This document shows, piece by piece, positions 37,604 through 45,317 of a DNA stretch of 64,000 bases. The DNA is taken from the NCBI GenBank assembly GCA_017621885.1, contig JAGASD010000040.1:1-64000 (forward strand), read 5' to 3'. Source of the DNA: Clostridia bacterium (lineage in GTDB: Bacteria; Bacillota; Clostridia; Oscillospirales; Acutalibacteraceae). The position numbers and the translations under genes are program-made. Below the pieces are notes generated by a model, which ran no database searches, was not told where the DNA came from, and saw nothing but the letters and a program-made list of their open reading frames with translations. Each line of letters opens with the position of its first letter. Within the stretch, counting starts at the first letter, position 1.

Positions 37604-38496
37604 CGCCTTCACCGTGCAAAGATGTCCGTGGGCTCTGCGAGGCTCATAAACTAAACTTTCTCGCTTATCAAGGGAGCGATAAACTTTAGTTGCGGTATAT
37701 ACCGCAGACGAGCTTCGCTATGTAAGGGTGGTTGTAGTAATATTTATAACAAGATGCTTTAGTGGGGGCAGTTATTATATAAGGAAATTGCATCTAAAGG
37801 TAATGGGAATAAGCCACATGAATTCGTCCCTGATTTTCATAAATACTTTTCAGAAAGCAAAAAAGCCGTCACATAGACAGCACAAATAGCGGGAGGACAT
37901 TTCATCCTCTCGCACAGTTTGCACTGAAACTATGTAACGGCTTAAATTTTAAGCACTGATTGTCCGTATGTTACTGACCGAGTATCGGACTATACTTTTT
38001 CGGTCAGATAATATGTGTGGCATAAAGCCAATAAGTAAAAAAATATGTGTTTCAGTTAGTATTAAGTTTTATGGCAAATACATTATTTACCAATTTAACA
38101 TTATAAAGAACATTTGTTCTTTTGTCAATATTTTTCTACAAACTTCTTGCCGTTTTATCTGAAATAGTTCCTGCCCCGGAATCTCACCGCAGCGTTGTCT
38201 TGCTCGTATCATCGCAAAGTCTATCACTTTCAGTCGGTCATTAAATTTTCAAGGTGCATAAAAGTAAAAAAAGTCCTCACCTCCGATGAATAGAGGAAAG
38301 GACTTTTACCGTCGGTATCGCATAAAAGGAAACAAAAAAACACCGCAGAAATAAGTACAGATTGCCTCTGTTCTTATCTTCATACGGTGCTTGGGTTGAC
38401 AATATATTGATTAACCTATTCTATTAAATATGATATATTTAATTTATAATTTTATAATATAAAACTATTTATCGTACCCGTTATTTATTATATGAA
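37604..38496. other. Long non-coding region beside oriT with strong dyads
   Basis: No gene is supported in about 890 bases. It contains a 16-bp perfect palindrome TGCGGTATATACCGCA (37692-37707), a two-part stem-loop at 37863-37943, an inverted repeat CTGACCGA / TCGGTCAG (37974-38007), and two terminator-like hairpins: about 38267-38308 (AAAGTCCT / AGGACTTTT, with the loop) and 38333-38393 (ACACCG / CGGTGC outer arms, AGAAATAAG / CTTATCTTC inner). The rest is A+T-rich. The region separates the mobilisation module from the cargo. Confidence 0.65.
37863..37943. other. Two-part stem-loop element
   Basis: Outer arms AAGCCGTCACATAG (37863-37876) and CTATGTAACGGCTT (37930-37943), one mismatch; inner arms GCGGGAGGA (37889-37897) and TCCTCTCGC (37905-37913), one wobble pair. 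It may be a structured RNA, an attenuator, or a DNA structure for transfer; strand unknown. Confidence 0.6.
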
Positions 38497-38982
38497 TTAT
38501 TTTTTGATTCCGTAAATTGTTCCTTTACCTTTAATTGTGTCAGTATTTCTTGGATTCAATTTTGAGAATGTAAGACGATATTTTCTTCCTTTTGTTACAT
38601 TAAAAGTTTTACTATCTGCCTTATTGGAATCATCTTTTGATTGTGTCATTGTTTTGAAAGTTGGATCTGTAGGATCATCCGTAACATCATATAAAGCAAT
38701 ATAATAATACGCTTTTGTATTTGTGCTTGTAATGAAACTTAGAGATATTGTATCAGATGTCGCGGTAAAATGGTCTGAATGCAATCTGGTTGAAAATGAA
38801 TATGTAAAAGAGCCATCTGCATTGATTCTAGGTTGAACAATGTTGCCTTCATCATCAAACCATACCAACTCAAACACTTGTTCATCTTCTTGTATGGTAT
38901 CACTTGCAAAAGCTAAATTTGTAGTATTCGCCATAAGAAAAATGGTTGCTAACAATAAAGTTATTATTCTTTTTAATTTCAT
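38497..38982 (-). CDS. Secreted protein of unknown function (cargo)
   Basis: 161 residues with a signal peptide (cleavage near FASDT). The mature part is a single beta-rich domain of about 125 residues with no cysteines; FSTRLHSDHFTATSDTISLSF and FNVTKGRKYRLTFSKLN suggest a jelly-roll or immunoglobulin-like sandwich. I do not recognise the family. It starts 20 bases after the VanZ-like gene and should be transcribed with it from the candidate ECF promoter at 39617-39645. Similar beta-rich secreted proteins occur elsewhere in this cluster. Confidence 0.75.
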   Translation of the reverse strand: MKLKRIITLLLATIFLMANTTNLAFASDTIQEDEQVFELVWFDDEGNIVQPRINADGSFTYSFSTRLHSDHFTATSDTISLSFITSTNTKAYYYIALYDVTDDPTDPTFKTMTQSKDDSNKADSKTFNVTKGRKYRLTFSKLNPRNTDTIKGKGTIYGIKK

Positions 38983-39002
38983 TTGTTTTTCAGCTCCTTA
39001 TA

Positions 39003-39566
39003 TTATAATGATAAAGAAAAATTAATTATGGCAATTATGCCAATAATACATAAAAGTATTTTGTTTGCTTTTTCTTTCTTTTTTTGAAAAAATGTATTAA
39101 ATAACAGGTACGATAAACATCCTAAAACAGCTCCTAAGGTATCACTTATTACATCGGTTATATCGGTAACACCTAAATAAAACACATATTGCATAACTTC
39201 AATAAAAATACTAACAAACAATGGAATCACAAATGAATAAACACATATTTTATTTTTTTTAGATATCATTTGTAATAAAAAACCAAAAGGAAAAAATAAG
39301 ATTGCGTTTAATATAACATCACGAAACATTCCGCTTCGATCAACATACCAATCAGAAAAGGGGATATAATTAATTGCTTGGGAGCGAAAACGATCTTGTA
39401 AAAAAATATCAGATAATGGAACATATTTAAACAAGGTTACATCAAAAACCAAATCGATATATGAGAGAAAAGAAAGTACAAATATCATTATAAATATTAT
39501 ATTCTTCCGATTTTTAGATAGATGAAACTTGAATTTTTTAGGATTTTCATTATTTTTTTGTAACAT
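39003..39566 (-). CDS. VanZ family membrane protein (cargo)
   Basis: 187 residues with about five hydrophobic segments. NAILFFPFGFLLQMIS, then FIEVMQYVFYLGVTDITDVISDTLGAVLGCLSY is the conserved VanZ core. VanZ-like proteins in Firmicutes alter the envelope and in some cases raise resistance to teicoplanin or lipoglycopeptides; there are no vanHAX genes here, so a glycopeptide role is not implied. A candidate ECF promoter (P2) ends about 50 bases upstream, and a secreted protein gene follows on the same transcript. Confidence 0.88.
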   Translation of the reverse strand: MLQKNNENPKKFKFHLSKNRKNIIFIMIFVLSFLSYIDLVFDVTLFKYVPLSDIFLQDRFRSQAINYIPFSDWYVDRSGMFRDVILNAILFFPFGFLLQMISKKNKICVYSFVIPLFVSIFIEVMQYVFYLGVTDITDVISDTLGAVLGCLSYLLFNTFFQKKKEKANKILLCIIGIIAIINFSLSL

Positions 39567-39616
39567 TATTAGGCTCCTTTTCTTCCTACAATAATATTCA
39601 ATGTTGCTTCTAAAAA

Positions 39617-39645
39617 TATAGTCTTGAAATTTTATGATTCTTACA
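39617..39645 (-). promoter_or_regulatory. Candidate ECF sigma promoter P2
   Basis: On the minus strand TGTAAGA, 15 bases, GACTATA. The same two heptamers with the same spacing occur at 42759-42787 and 44282-44310, all upstream of cargo genes. Confidence 0.72.
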
Positions 39646-39715
39646 AAAAATGTTACATAAAAAATTCATTTAAATTTTGTGTGTTTTTATATATCTTTAG
39701 TTGTCAGTAAAAAAC

Positions 39716-39748
39716 GAGGTGATACATAATCGTACCACCTCAAAAAAA
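39716..39748 (-). terminator. Terminator of the 41.1-39.9 kb cargo genes
   Basis: GAGGTG / CACCTC stem with flanking A/T runs, 3' of the gene ending at 39862. Confidence 0.7.
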
Positions 39749-39861
39749 TGAATCATAGGTCTAAATCTAACTAATTTTATTTGCTTTAATTTATTAGTTT
39801 GAATTTTTATGATATCAATTATCTTTTGCTTTTTATCTTAGCATTGGCATCTCGCTTTTTA

Positions 39862-40308
39862 TTATTGTGTTTCTTGAACAACATACAATTTTTCGCTTGA
39901 CTTACAAAAAATAATTGTATCATTGTTTTTCTCTAAAACACACAACTGGAAATCTTCGGCAGTATCAATTTTCATAGACTCTTCTACTTCAATTTTGGTT
40001 AGTAATGAGTCTATTTTCTCTTTAACTTCTGATTTGTTTTTCAAAACAAACTCAACATTTTCAATAGGTTCTCCGTTATACTCATAAATGCTGTACCTAA
40101 TGCCATCACCTGTAAAACCTATATCACTTTTAGCAGAATAGATTTCTTTAAAACCATTTGGAATATCTATTTTCCACATTTTTTCATAAACATAAGTATT
40201 TGAGTTTACTCTGGAAGTACCGACAAAAATCAACACAACTACTATAAGAAAACCAAGTAATATTACTATCAACTTTTTATAATTTATTCTCATATTATTT
40301 ACCGACAT
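39862..40308 (-). CDS. Membrane-anchored protein of unknown function (cargo)
   Basis: 148 residues: short cytoplasmic tail, one membrane helix (about 12-30) and an extracellular domain of about 115 residues with mixed alpha/beta pattern (WKIDIPNGFKEIYSA, YSIYEYNGEPIENVEF). The end is strand-rich (DTIIFCKSSEKLYVVQ). I do not recognise the family. It begins 13 bases after the preceding secreted protein gene, so the two should be co-expressed and may act together at the cell surface. Confidence 0.7.
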   Translation of the reverse strand: MSVNNMRINYKKLIVILLGFLIVVVLIFVGTSRVNSNTYVYEKMWKIDIPNGFKEIYSAKSDIGFTGDGIRYSIYEYNGEPIENVEFVLKNKSEVKEKIDSLLTKIEVEESMKIDTAEDFQLCVLEKNNDTIIFCKSSEKLYVVQETQ

Positions 40309-40321
40309 TTTGCATTAAAAC

Positions 40322-41077
40322 TTAAATGTAAACTCCCATTTCAATTTTAAAAGGAACAATAACTCCTGCTTCTTGTGCCTTGTACATTGTATTCACGGCA
40401 ACTCCCTGAATGCTTGAGTAATCAGCTACTGCATAATCATATCTGTCATATATCAAGAACATATGATGGTTTGTATCGCGATAATAAGTAAAACAGTGAA
40501 TTGCATAGTAAAAATCATCATCTACCGTTTTTCCTGTTTTCTCGAAGCTTGAACTGCCACTTCTGCTACCACTCTCATACAACCTTTTATATTCTGTCGT
40601 TTTAGAAATAAGAGTTTTATATACCGGATTATAAAATGAATCCAGTACTTCATTTTCTTTAGCGTGAGTTAACAATTCTGCTGACAAATAATAGTCTTTG
40701 GAATTAAAATAGGCAATTACTGCGGAAACTGCAGGAGAATAAAGCAAATGAAAATTACCATATGGAATCAATAATGTTCCGTTCTGATAACTTTGATACT
40801 CTTCTATCATATCCTCCACGGAAGATATCTGATTTATAATCTGTTCTCTTTCCACTAAATTTGATGTCTCTGCCAAAAGTCTAACCAAACGCAATTTCAT
40901 TTCGTTGAGTTCAGCAATAACGTTTGTTCCATTAGCAACAAGTTCACTTTCGATTGATGATACAGACTGATTTACAGACATAATTTCATTGTTGAGTGCC
41001 GTCTCTTCAGCATATACGCTTAACGGAAGGCTCAACAACATAATAACAACTAAAAGAACACTAACTATTTTTTTCAT
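40322..41077 (-). CDS. Secreted protein with coiled coil (cargo)
   Basis: 251 residues with a signal peptide (cleavage near VYAEE). Residues about 25-95 are a coiled coil (SVSSIESELVANGTNV, LLAETSNLVEREQIIN), and residues about 100-250 form a compact domain with aromatic segments (DDDFYYAIHCFTYYRDTN, HHMFLIYDRYDY). The family is not recognised. The gene has AGGAGG before its start. A 19-base sequence in its leader (41137-41155) is nearly identical to one upstream of the damaged gene at 41619 (42696-42714), hinting at shared control. Confidence 0.72.
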   Translation of the reverse strand: MKKIVSVLLVVIMLLSLPLSVYAEETALNNEIMSVNQSVSSIESELVANGTNVIAELNEMKLRLVRLLAETSNLVEREQIINQISSVEDMIEEYQSYQNGTLLIPYGNFHLLYSPAVSAVIAYFNSKDYYLSAELLTHAKENEVLDSFYNPVYKTLISKTTEYKRLYESGSRSGSSSFEKTGKTVDDDFYYAIHCFTYYRDTNHHMFLIYDRYDYAVADYSSIQGVAVNTMYKAQEAGVIVPFKIEMGVYI

Positions 41078-41136
41078 ATTATGGACCTCCTTTTGATATT
41101 TTCAATTAGAAATTTTAACTTGTAGGAATCTTAATT

Positions 41137-41155
41137 CCACATTGGAATCACCTTA
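41137..41155 (-). promoter_or_regulatory. Leader motif copy 1
   Basis: CCACATTGGAATCACCTTA (plus-strand reading); 17 of 19 bases match the copy at 42696-42714. Both lie 60-100 bases before cargo genes on the minus strand. Function unknown. Confidence 0.45.
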
Positions 41156-41178
41156 GCTTTTTATTATATTTCTTGAAA

Positions 41179-41601
41179 TTAAAATTTTCTTTTTTTATAA
41201 ATGTCTGATAATAAGTAAGTTATAATTAACAATGCAGCAAAAATTGATGAATAAATTATCCAACTTTGAATATCAATGCGATTTAACCAAATTCCATCAA
41301 CGCATCTAATATTACCTAAAAAAGGAAGAACAACACCAAACGGAAGAATAAGTGCTAAAGACACTAAATTTATCAAAAAAGTACATTTCTTCTGCAATGA
41401 ACATCTTTTTGAATTCTCTTCATTATATGTTTTTGCGATTGTGAAAATAGATATAGAAACAAGCCATAATGCGATGCCAAGAAAAAATGCTTGTAAACTT
41501 CGTTCTTTTTCTATACCAATATAATAGGAAACAAGTGATGCGACAATACTAACAGATATAGAAAGCATTTGCAAAACTTTTCTCATTATATCATTCAACA
41601 T
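41179..41601 (-). CDS. Four-helix membrane protein (cargo)
   Basis: 140 residues with four hydrophobic helices: LQMLSISVSIVASLVSYYIG, LQAFFLGIALWLVSISIFTI, FLINLVSLALILPFGVVLPF and WIIYSSIFAALLIITYLL. The tail is basic. I do not recognise a family; in size and topology it resembles small immunity-like or accessory membrane proteins in bacteriocin and lantibiotic loci, but nothing more specific is visible. The start is the ATG at complement 41601, right after AGGAGGGG. Its 5' end overlaps or abuts the 3' end of the damaged gene at 41619. Confidence 0.65.
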   Translation of the reverse strand: MLNDIMRKVLQMLSISVSIVASLVSYYIGIEKERSLQAFFLGIALWLVSISIFTIAKTYNEENSKRCSLQKKCTFLINLVSLALILPFGVVLPFLGNIRCVDGIWLNRIDIQSWIIYSSIFAALLIITYLLSDIYKKRKF

Positions 41602-41618
41602 AATTCCCCTCCTAAAAA

Positions 41619-42659
41619 TCAACTGTGATTTTTAAAACTTAAAGTTACAGCTGCTTCATTATTGATAGTGTAAATTCTTGCTCCGCCACTTACTCTAAAT
41701 GAACTAACATATAACTTAACAGTCGTGTTAGTAGTTGTTCCTGAACTATTAACAACCAAAATAGATGGATGTATTTTCCATGATTCGTTTTCTATAGAAG
41801 AATTGGGAGTGGATTTCCATGTTTTAATATATCTTTCACCAAATTGATTATTAATTGTCTGACCTTTTGGATTATACGAATATGATGTGGTTGTAGTAAT
41901 CGTGCTCTTTCCGTCAGAAGAAATACCAGTTCCTATAGATGTGGTCACTGTGCTATTAGAATCTCCTGTTAGAAATGTTTCATCAAGAATATCTGTATTG
42001 CCGCTTGTTACTTCCATATTATATGTATAGTATTTAACATATTTATTGTTTAATCCACTCGCTGTAACTATGGAATATACATTATCATATGTTTTGGTTC
42101 CTACTGTTTTAACCTTAATTGCATAGCCTAATATTTTAATTGAACCTAGTTTTGACCAATCTGTGAGACCATTTGAACTGCTATATTTATAAGTTATTCC
42201 CGTTCCGCCAGCAATTCCTTTTTTATAAAAGTATGTAAAAAGACTTGCATCTTTAAAAGATGAACCAATTGCGGTTGATGTTTGCAACTTTATTTTCTGT
42301 TCATCAGAAATGCTACCAAGAAATTCTAAATCCGAAATATCATTCTGGATATCGTTATACATATCATGCATATCAAGATTTTCGTTAAGCACCGTTGGTT
42401 CAATCTCAACATCTTCTAAATCTATAATATCTGCTACAACAGGAGTAATCATATAATCATCACCATATGATTGAATATATGTTCCAAGATAAACATCTGC
42501 ATCTTCAAAATTTGATGTATTTCCATCAAAAATTTCTAGTATTTCCTCGGGATTATCATCAGTAACATAGAGGGATGTGCCGTTGTCTAACAGTTCCTTT
42601 GCAGGTTCCAAAATATTACTAGAAATGTACAGGCTATTTTTTTAAATATCATTACTCAT
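41619..42659 (-). pseudogene. Damaged beta-rich secreted-protein gene (cargo)
   Basis: An open frame of about 340 codons lacks a sound start. The only in-frame ATG upstream (complement 42659) is cut by TAA at its sixth codon; the next possible start is a TTG at complement 42611 with no ribosome site. In another frame an ATG at complement 42652 encodes a signal-peptide-like start (MIFKKIACTFLVIF), but stops soon after. So the gene probably once encoded an exported protein and lost its N-terminus by a small indel. The body is Ser/Thr-rich and beta-like (STVTTSIGTGISSDG, TTTNTTVKLYVSSF). A candidate ECF promoter (P3) lies upstream. Confidence 0.6.
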
Positions 42660-42695
42660 CACATCTTTATAATATTTGTTTAAAAATCAATTTAA

Positions 42696-42714
42696 CCACA
42701 TTGGTATCACCGTA
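42696..42714 (-). promoter_or_regulatory. Leader motif copy 2
   Basis: CCACATTGGTATCACCGTA (plus-strand reading), matching copy 1 (41137-41155) at 17 of 19 bases. It lies between P3 and the damaged gene. Confidence 0.45.
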
Positions 42715-42758
42715 TCCTTTACATGGTACAATATATATTAGAATTTGCTTTTCAATAA

Positions 42759-42787
42759 TATAGTCTTAAAAATTTGAAAATCTTACA
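42759..42787 (-). promoter_or_regulatory. Candidate ECF sigma promoter P3
   Basis: TGTAAGA-N15-GACTATA on the minus strand, identical in both elements and spacing to P1 and P2. It stands upstream of the damaged gene and the membrane and secreted genes that follow. Confidence 0.72.
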
Positions 42788-42845
42788 AAGTCAAATTTAC
42801 TAAATATTTCATCTTTTCTTTGTTGACATTGCTATACATCATATC

Positions 42846-42890
42846 AAAAAAGTCCCGTGCAATTCTAAAAAGAAGAGTACGAGACTTTTT
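42846..42890 (-). terminator. Terminator of the sigma/anti-sigma unit
   Basis: AAAAAGTCCCGTGC / GTACGAGACTTTTT stem, one mismatch, 3' of the gene ending at 42938. Between it and 42612 lie P3 and leader motif copy 2; no gene is seen. Confidence 0.75.
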
Positions 42891-42937
42891 CATTAATATT
42901 ATTTATTCAATAATATAATAATTGTTTTTTAAATTAA

Positions 42938-43450
42938 TTAAAAGGCCAATGATGATGTAACATTATAACTCGTTTCTGTATCCTTAAAAACTAAAAGTTT
43001 GGGTTTTTCAGCATAGTGTTCACAAATAACACGATATGTATAACCTTTTGGTGCGGATATGGATTTTTCAAAAGTTTTTGAATTAGATTCATTATATTGG
43101 TCGTAATAGCAATAGGAAGAATAATCTGTCCATGTGCCGTTAATCAATCTCTGCAATTTGATATAAGTAAAGCCACATTTTGTTATATCAGTTGAACCCG
43201 AAGTTTTTGCAGTAATTATTAACTTATCTGTGGTTTTGGCTAATTTCAAAGATTTACTTGTTATTAGACCTGTTGCCAACAAACTAACATCGGCGTTGTT
43301 ATTCGTATTGTATAGTCCATATACTTCTTCGATAATATCATCTTTAATTATAAGTGTATCCTCACCAACTGAATCTAATGCAAAAGCATTAATTGATATC
43401 ATACTGAGAATTGATAATAAAGCTAAACATATTGATATAATTTTTTTCAT
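42938..43450 (-). CDS. Secreted protein of unknown function (cargo)
   Basis: 170 residues with a signal peptide (cleavage near NAFALD). A short acidic pro-like segment (about 25-55) is followed by a beta-sandwich-like domain (ITAKTSGSTDITKCGFTYIKLQ, RLINGTWTDYSSY, GYTYRVICEHY) with a few cysteines. The pattern is like small secreted beta-rich proteins of gut Firmicutes whose role is not known. It starts 12 bases after the anti-sigma gene, so it is under the same promoter (P1). It is probably the output of the sigma system closest to the regulator. Confidence 0.75.
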   Translation of the reverse strand: MKKIISICLALLSILSMISINAFALDSVGEDTLIIKDDIIEEVYGLYNTNNNADVSLLATGLITSKSLKLAKTTDKLIITAKTSGSTDITKCGFTYIKLQRLINGTWTDYSSYCYYDQYNESNSKTFEKSISAPKGYTYRVICEHYAEKPKLLVFKDTETSYNVTSSLAF

Positions 43451-43462
43451 TATAAACGCTCC

Positions 43463-44260
43463 TTATTTTATGGTTTTTGCAAACTCTATAGCTTCATCTA
43501 AGTTCATTGGAATCTGAATAAAATAAATAGATAAACCATCTCTATATGTAATCGCCGCTGATTTGTTTTGCATAAAACAATATACAGTTATATTTCCGAT
43601 TTCTATTTCTTCAATATTACTTGTAACATTAAGAAATTCTACATCAGGCACTATTTCTTCTATTGCATATTCACTTATTTGAATATTGCCAAGTTTGTTT
43701 TTGTACTCAAACATAATATTAACAGAGTTAATATATTCAAATGTTTCATACTCCATCTTTGTAATATTATATTTATCAGAGAAAAATGCTTCTGGTAATA
43801 AAACTTCACTAAATCCATTATCAGCAAGTTCCTTGGCAAGTTCTGTGCCGAGAAGCTGGTATTCATCAGCTTTGTCATCGGTTTTGTCAAAATTAATACG
43901 AATATAATCATTATAAAGTTCAACAATACCATCAAACAAATTACCATCAAACACAACTGCAGATACAGATAATGTGCCAACGAGTAATACTGAAATTGCT
44001 GCAGCAATAGCGATAAACTTTTTGAATTTGAGTTTTATGTGTTTACCATGGGGATCACCATTACCTTTCTTTTCTTCTGTAGCAGGTGTTTCAACTTCGA
44101 GATTGCTTAATTTGTCTAAACAATACTCAATAAGCTCTGTATCCATTTCTTCTTCGGACTTCTCCATCTCTTCATCAATTATTTTGTTAAGGTTTTCTTC
44201 TAATGAACCGTTAAGTGATTTGTCGTTGATGAAGGATAAAAACTCTTTATCTGTAAGCAT
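43463..44260 (-). CDS. Membrane anti-sigma factor-like protein (cargo)
   Basis: 265 residues: an acidic N-terminal cytoplasmic domain (1-70: DKEFLSFINDKSLNGSLEENLN), a linker, one membrane helix (about 82-100: FIAIAAAISVLLVGTLSVSAVV) and an extracellular domain of about 160 residues ending in IYFIQIPMNLDEAIEFAKTI, like the DUF4367 domains found on Clostridial anti-sigma factors. It lies right after the ECF sigma gene, and its own start is 20-odd bases from candidate promoter P1. It probably holds the sigma factor at the membrane until an outside signal releases it; this is inferred from position and topology. Confidence 0.82.
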   Translation of the reverse strand: MLTDKEFLSFINDKSLNGSLEENLNKIIDEEMEKSEEEMDTELIEYCLDKLSNLEVETPATEEKKGNGDPHGKHIKLKFKKFIAIAAAISVLLVGTLSVSAVVFDGNLFDGIVELYNDYIRINFDKTDDKADEYQLLGTELAKELADNGFSEVLLPEAFFSDKYNITKMEYETFEYINSVNIMFEYKNKLGNIQISEYAIEEIVPDVEFLNVTSNIEEIEIGNITVYCFMQNKSAAITYRDGLSIYFIQIPMNLDEAIEFAKTIK

Positions 44261-44281
44261 TATTTATTCTACCTCCAACTA

Positions 44282-44310
44282 TATAGTCTGACATATTTAG
44301 ATTTCTTACA
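44282..44310 (-). promoter_or_regulatory. Candidate ECF sigma promoter P1
   Basis: TGTAAGA-N15-GACTATA on the minus strand, in the gap between the sigma gene and the anti-sigma gene. Only about 20 bases separate the -10 element from the start, leaving room for a short leader with GGAGG. Confidence 0.72.
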
Positions 44311-44325
44311 AAAATTTATAAATTT

Positions 44326-44856
44326 TTATTCGTTTAATACTTTTTCAATTAACATTTTTGTTTTCTGTTTTAATCTAAATAGTTTCTGATAAATGTTATT
44401 CTCTGTAGTATTATGTTCTTTAGCAATTACGGAAATGGATTTGTTTAATGTATATCTGTCATATAGTAATTGCTGTTCTTTATCATCAAGCATATTAATA
44501 ACTTTTTCTTTAAGAACCGGAATTTGCTCATCTTCAATTGTGAAATATTCATCATTGACTACACCATAATATGAGCTATCAAAATTTTCAGATTCCAAAG
44601 GGACTATTTTTTCTGATTCTTTTTTTGCTTGTGTATAGATGTCTTTTATTTTATTGTTTACTACTTTTGTTAACCATGCTTTTGGATATTCTATTGTTTT
44701 TCCTTTATCCAAAGCATCAGACAAATCAAGAAAAACATCCTGAACGCAATCATCAACATAATCAGGTAAACTTTTAAGTTTATATGTACATAGTTTACGA
44801 ATATACGGCTCATGCTCTTGCCATAACTCGTTTACTATTTTTTTATTATAATCCAT
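44326..44856 (-). CDS. ECF-type RNA polymerase sigma factor (cargo)
   Basis: 176-residue sigma-70 family protein with regions 2 and 4 only. Region 2 is visible in CVQDVFLDLSDALD and YPKAWLTKVVNNKIKDIY; region 4 in LDDKEQQLLYDRYTLNKSISVIAKEHNTTENNIYQKLFRLKQK, whose helix-turn-helix reads the -35 element. It is unlikely to be a house-keeping sigma. The anti-sigma gene follows. Three matching candidate promoters lie within the same cargo, so the sigma factor probably controls the local secreted and membrane genes. Its own promoter is not clear; a TATAAT sits about 110 bases upstream. Confidence 0.9.
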   Translation of the reverse strand: MDYNKKIVNELWQEHEPYIRKLCTYKLKSLPDYVDDCVQDVFLDLSDALDKGKTIEYPKAWLTKVVNNKIKDIYTQAKKESEKIVPLESENFDSSYYGVVNDEYFTIEDEQIPVLKEKVINMLDDKEQQLLYDRYTLNKSISVIAKEHNTTENNIYQKLFRLKQKTKMLIEKVLNE

Positions 44857-45098
44857 TTTCTCTATATCCTCTTTTCAAATTATTCCCATATAATAGTAAT
44901 CGTTTTAATTGTCATAATGTGATAAGAAAATTTAAATTTATCTTTAATTTGACTGTATTTATATAATTATAACATATTATTTGTGCTATTTGTTATGCAA
45001 TTTTGACTTAATTTGCTACTTTTTTGCAGTTTTATGTATTAAACTAAAAATATAAACATTTTTAGGCTTTTATTTTTTTGCAAAAAACTATAATAAAA
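44857..45098. other. A+T-rich leader of the sigma gene
   Basis: No gene seen. Very A+T-rich; a TATAAT (minus strand) near 44963-44968 may be a -10 element of the sigma gene. No copy of the TGTAAGA-N15-GACTATA pattern is found here, so the sigma gene itself seems not to be self-activated. Confidence 0.5.
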
Positions 45099-45134
45099 AG
45101 TCACGAAAAATTTTATAAAAAACATTTCGTGACT
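45099..45134 (-). terminator. Terminator of the tnpV transcript
   Basis: AGTCACGAAA / TTTCGTGACT hairpin, followed on the minus strand by T's, downstream of the small gene ending at 45162. Confidence 0.85.
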
Positions 45135-45161
45135 ACATACTTTAGAATTATGTTTAATCTT

Positions 45162-45317
45162 TTATTTTGGTTCGATAATCTTCAATTCTACATATAAAAC
45201 TTCACAATTAGGAGAGTGTTGCCTCTTCATAAGAATAACATTGAAATTATCAGTTAATAACTTCCAAAAGTCAGCTGAGTATTCATTAGGCATTTCAATA
45301 GTATAGTTTATATTCAT
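45162..45317 (-). CDS. 51-residue protein coupled to tnpV
   Basis: A short open frame of 51 codons begins with an ATG overlapping the tnpV stop (ATGA overlap), a usual sign of translational coupling. The product (MNINYTIEMPNEYSADFWKL at the start, ending VLYVELKIIEPK) is soluble and slightly acidic. The family is not recognised. A terminator follows 28 bases later, so the tnpV transcript fits exactly these two genes. The overlap and the terminator support a real gene. Confidence 0.65.
   Translation of the reverse strand: MNINYTIEMPNEYSADFWKLLTDNFNVILMKRQHSPNCEVLYVELKIIEPK

Noticed and set aside
39003-39566. Glycopeptide resistance from the VanZ-like gene
   Set aside because: No vanHAX, vanRS or vanY-like genes occur; VanZ homologues are widespread and not proof of resistance.
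41619-42611. An intact 330-codon gene starting at a TTG
   Set aside because: The TTG has no ribosome site, the frame continues upstream to a stop, and a signal peptide lies out of frame just before it, so a damaged gene is more likely.
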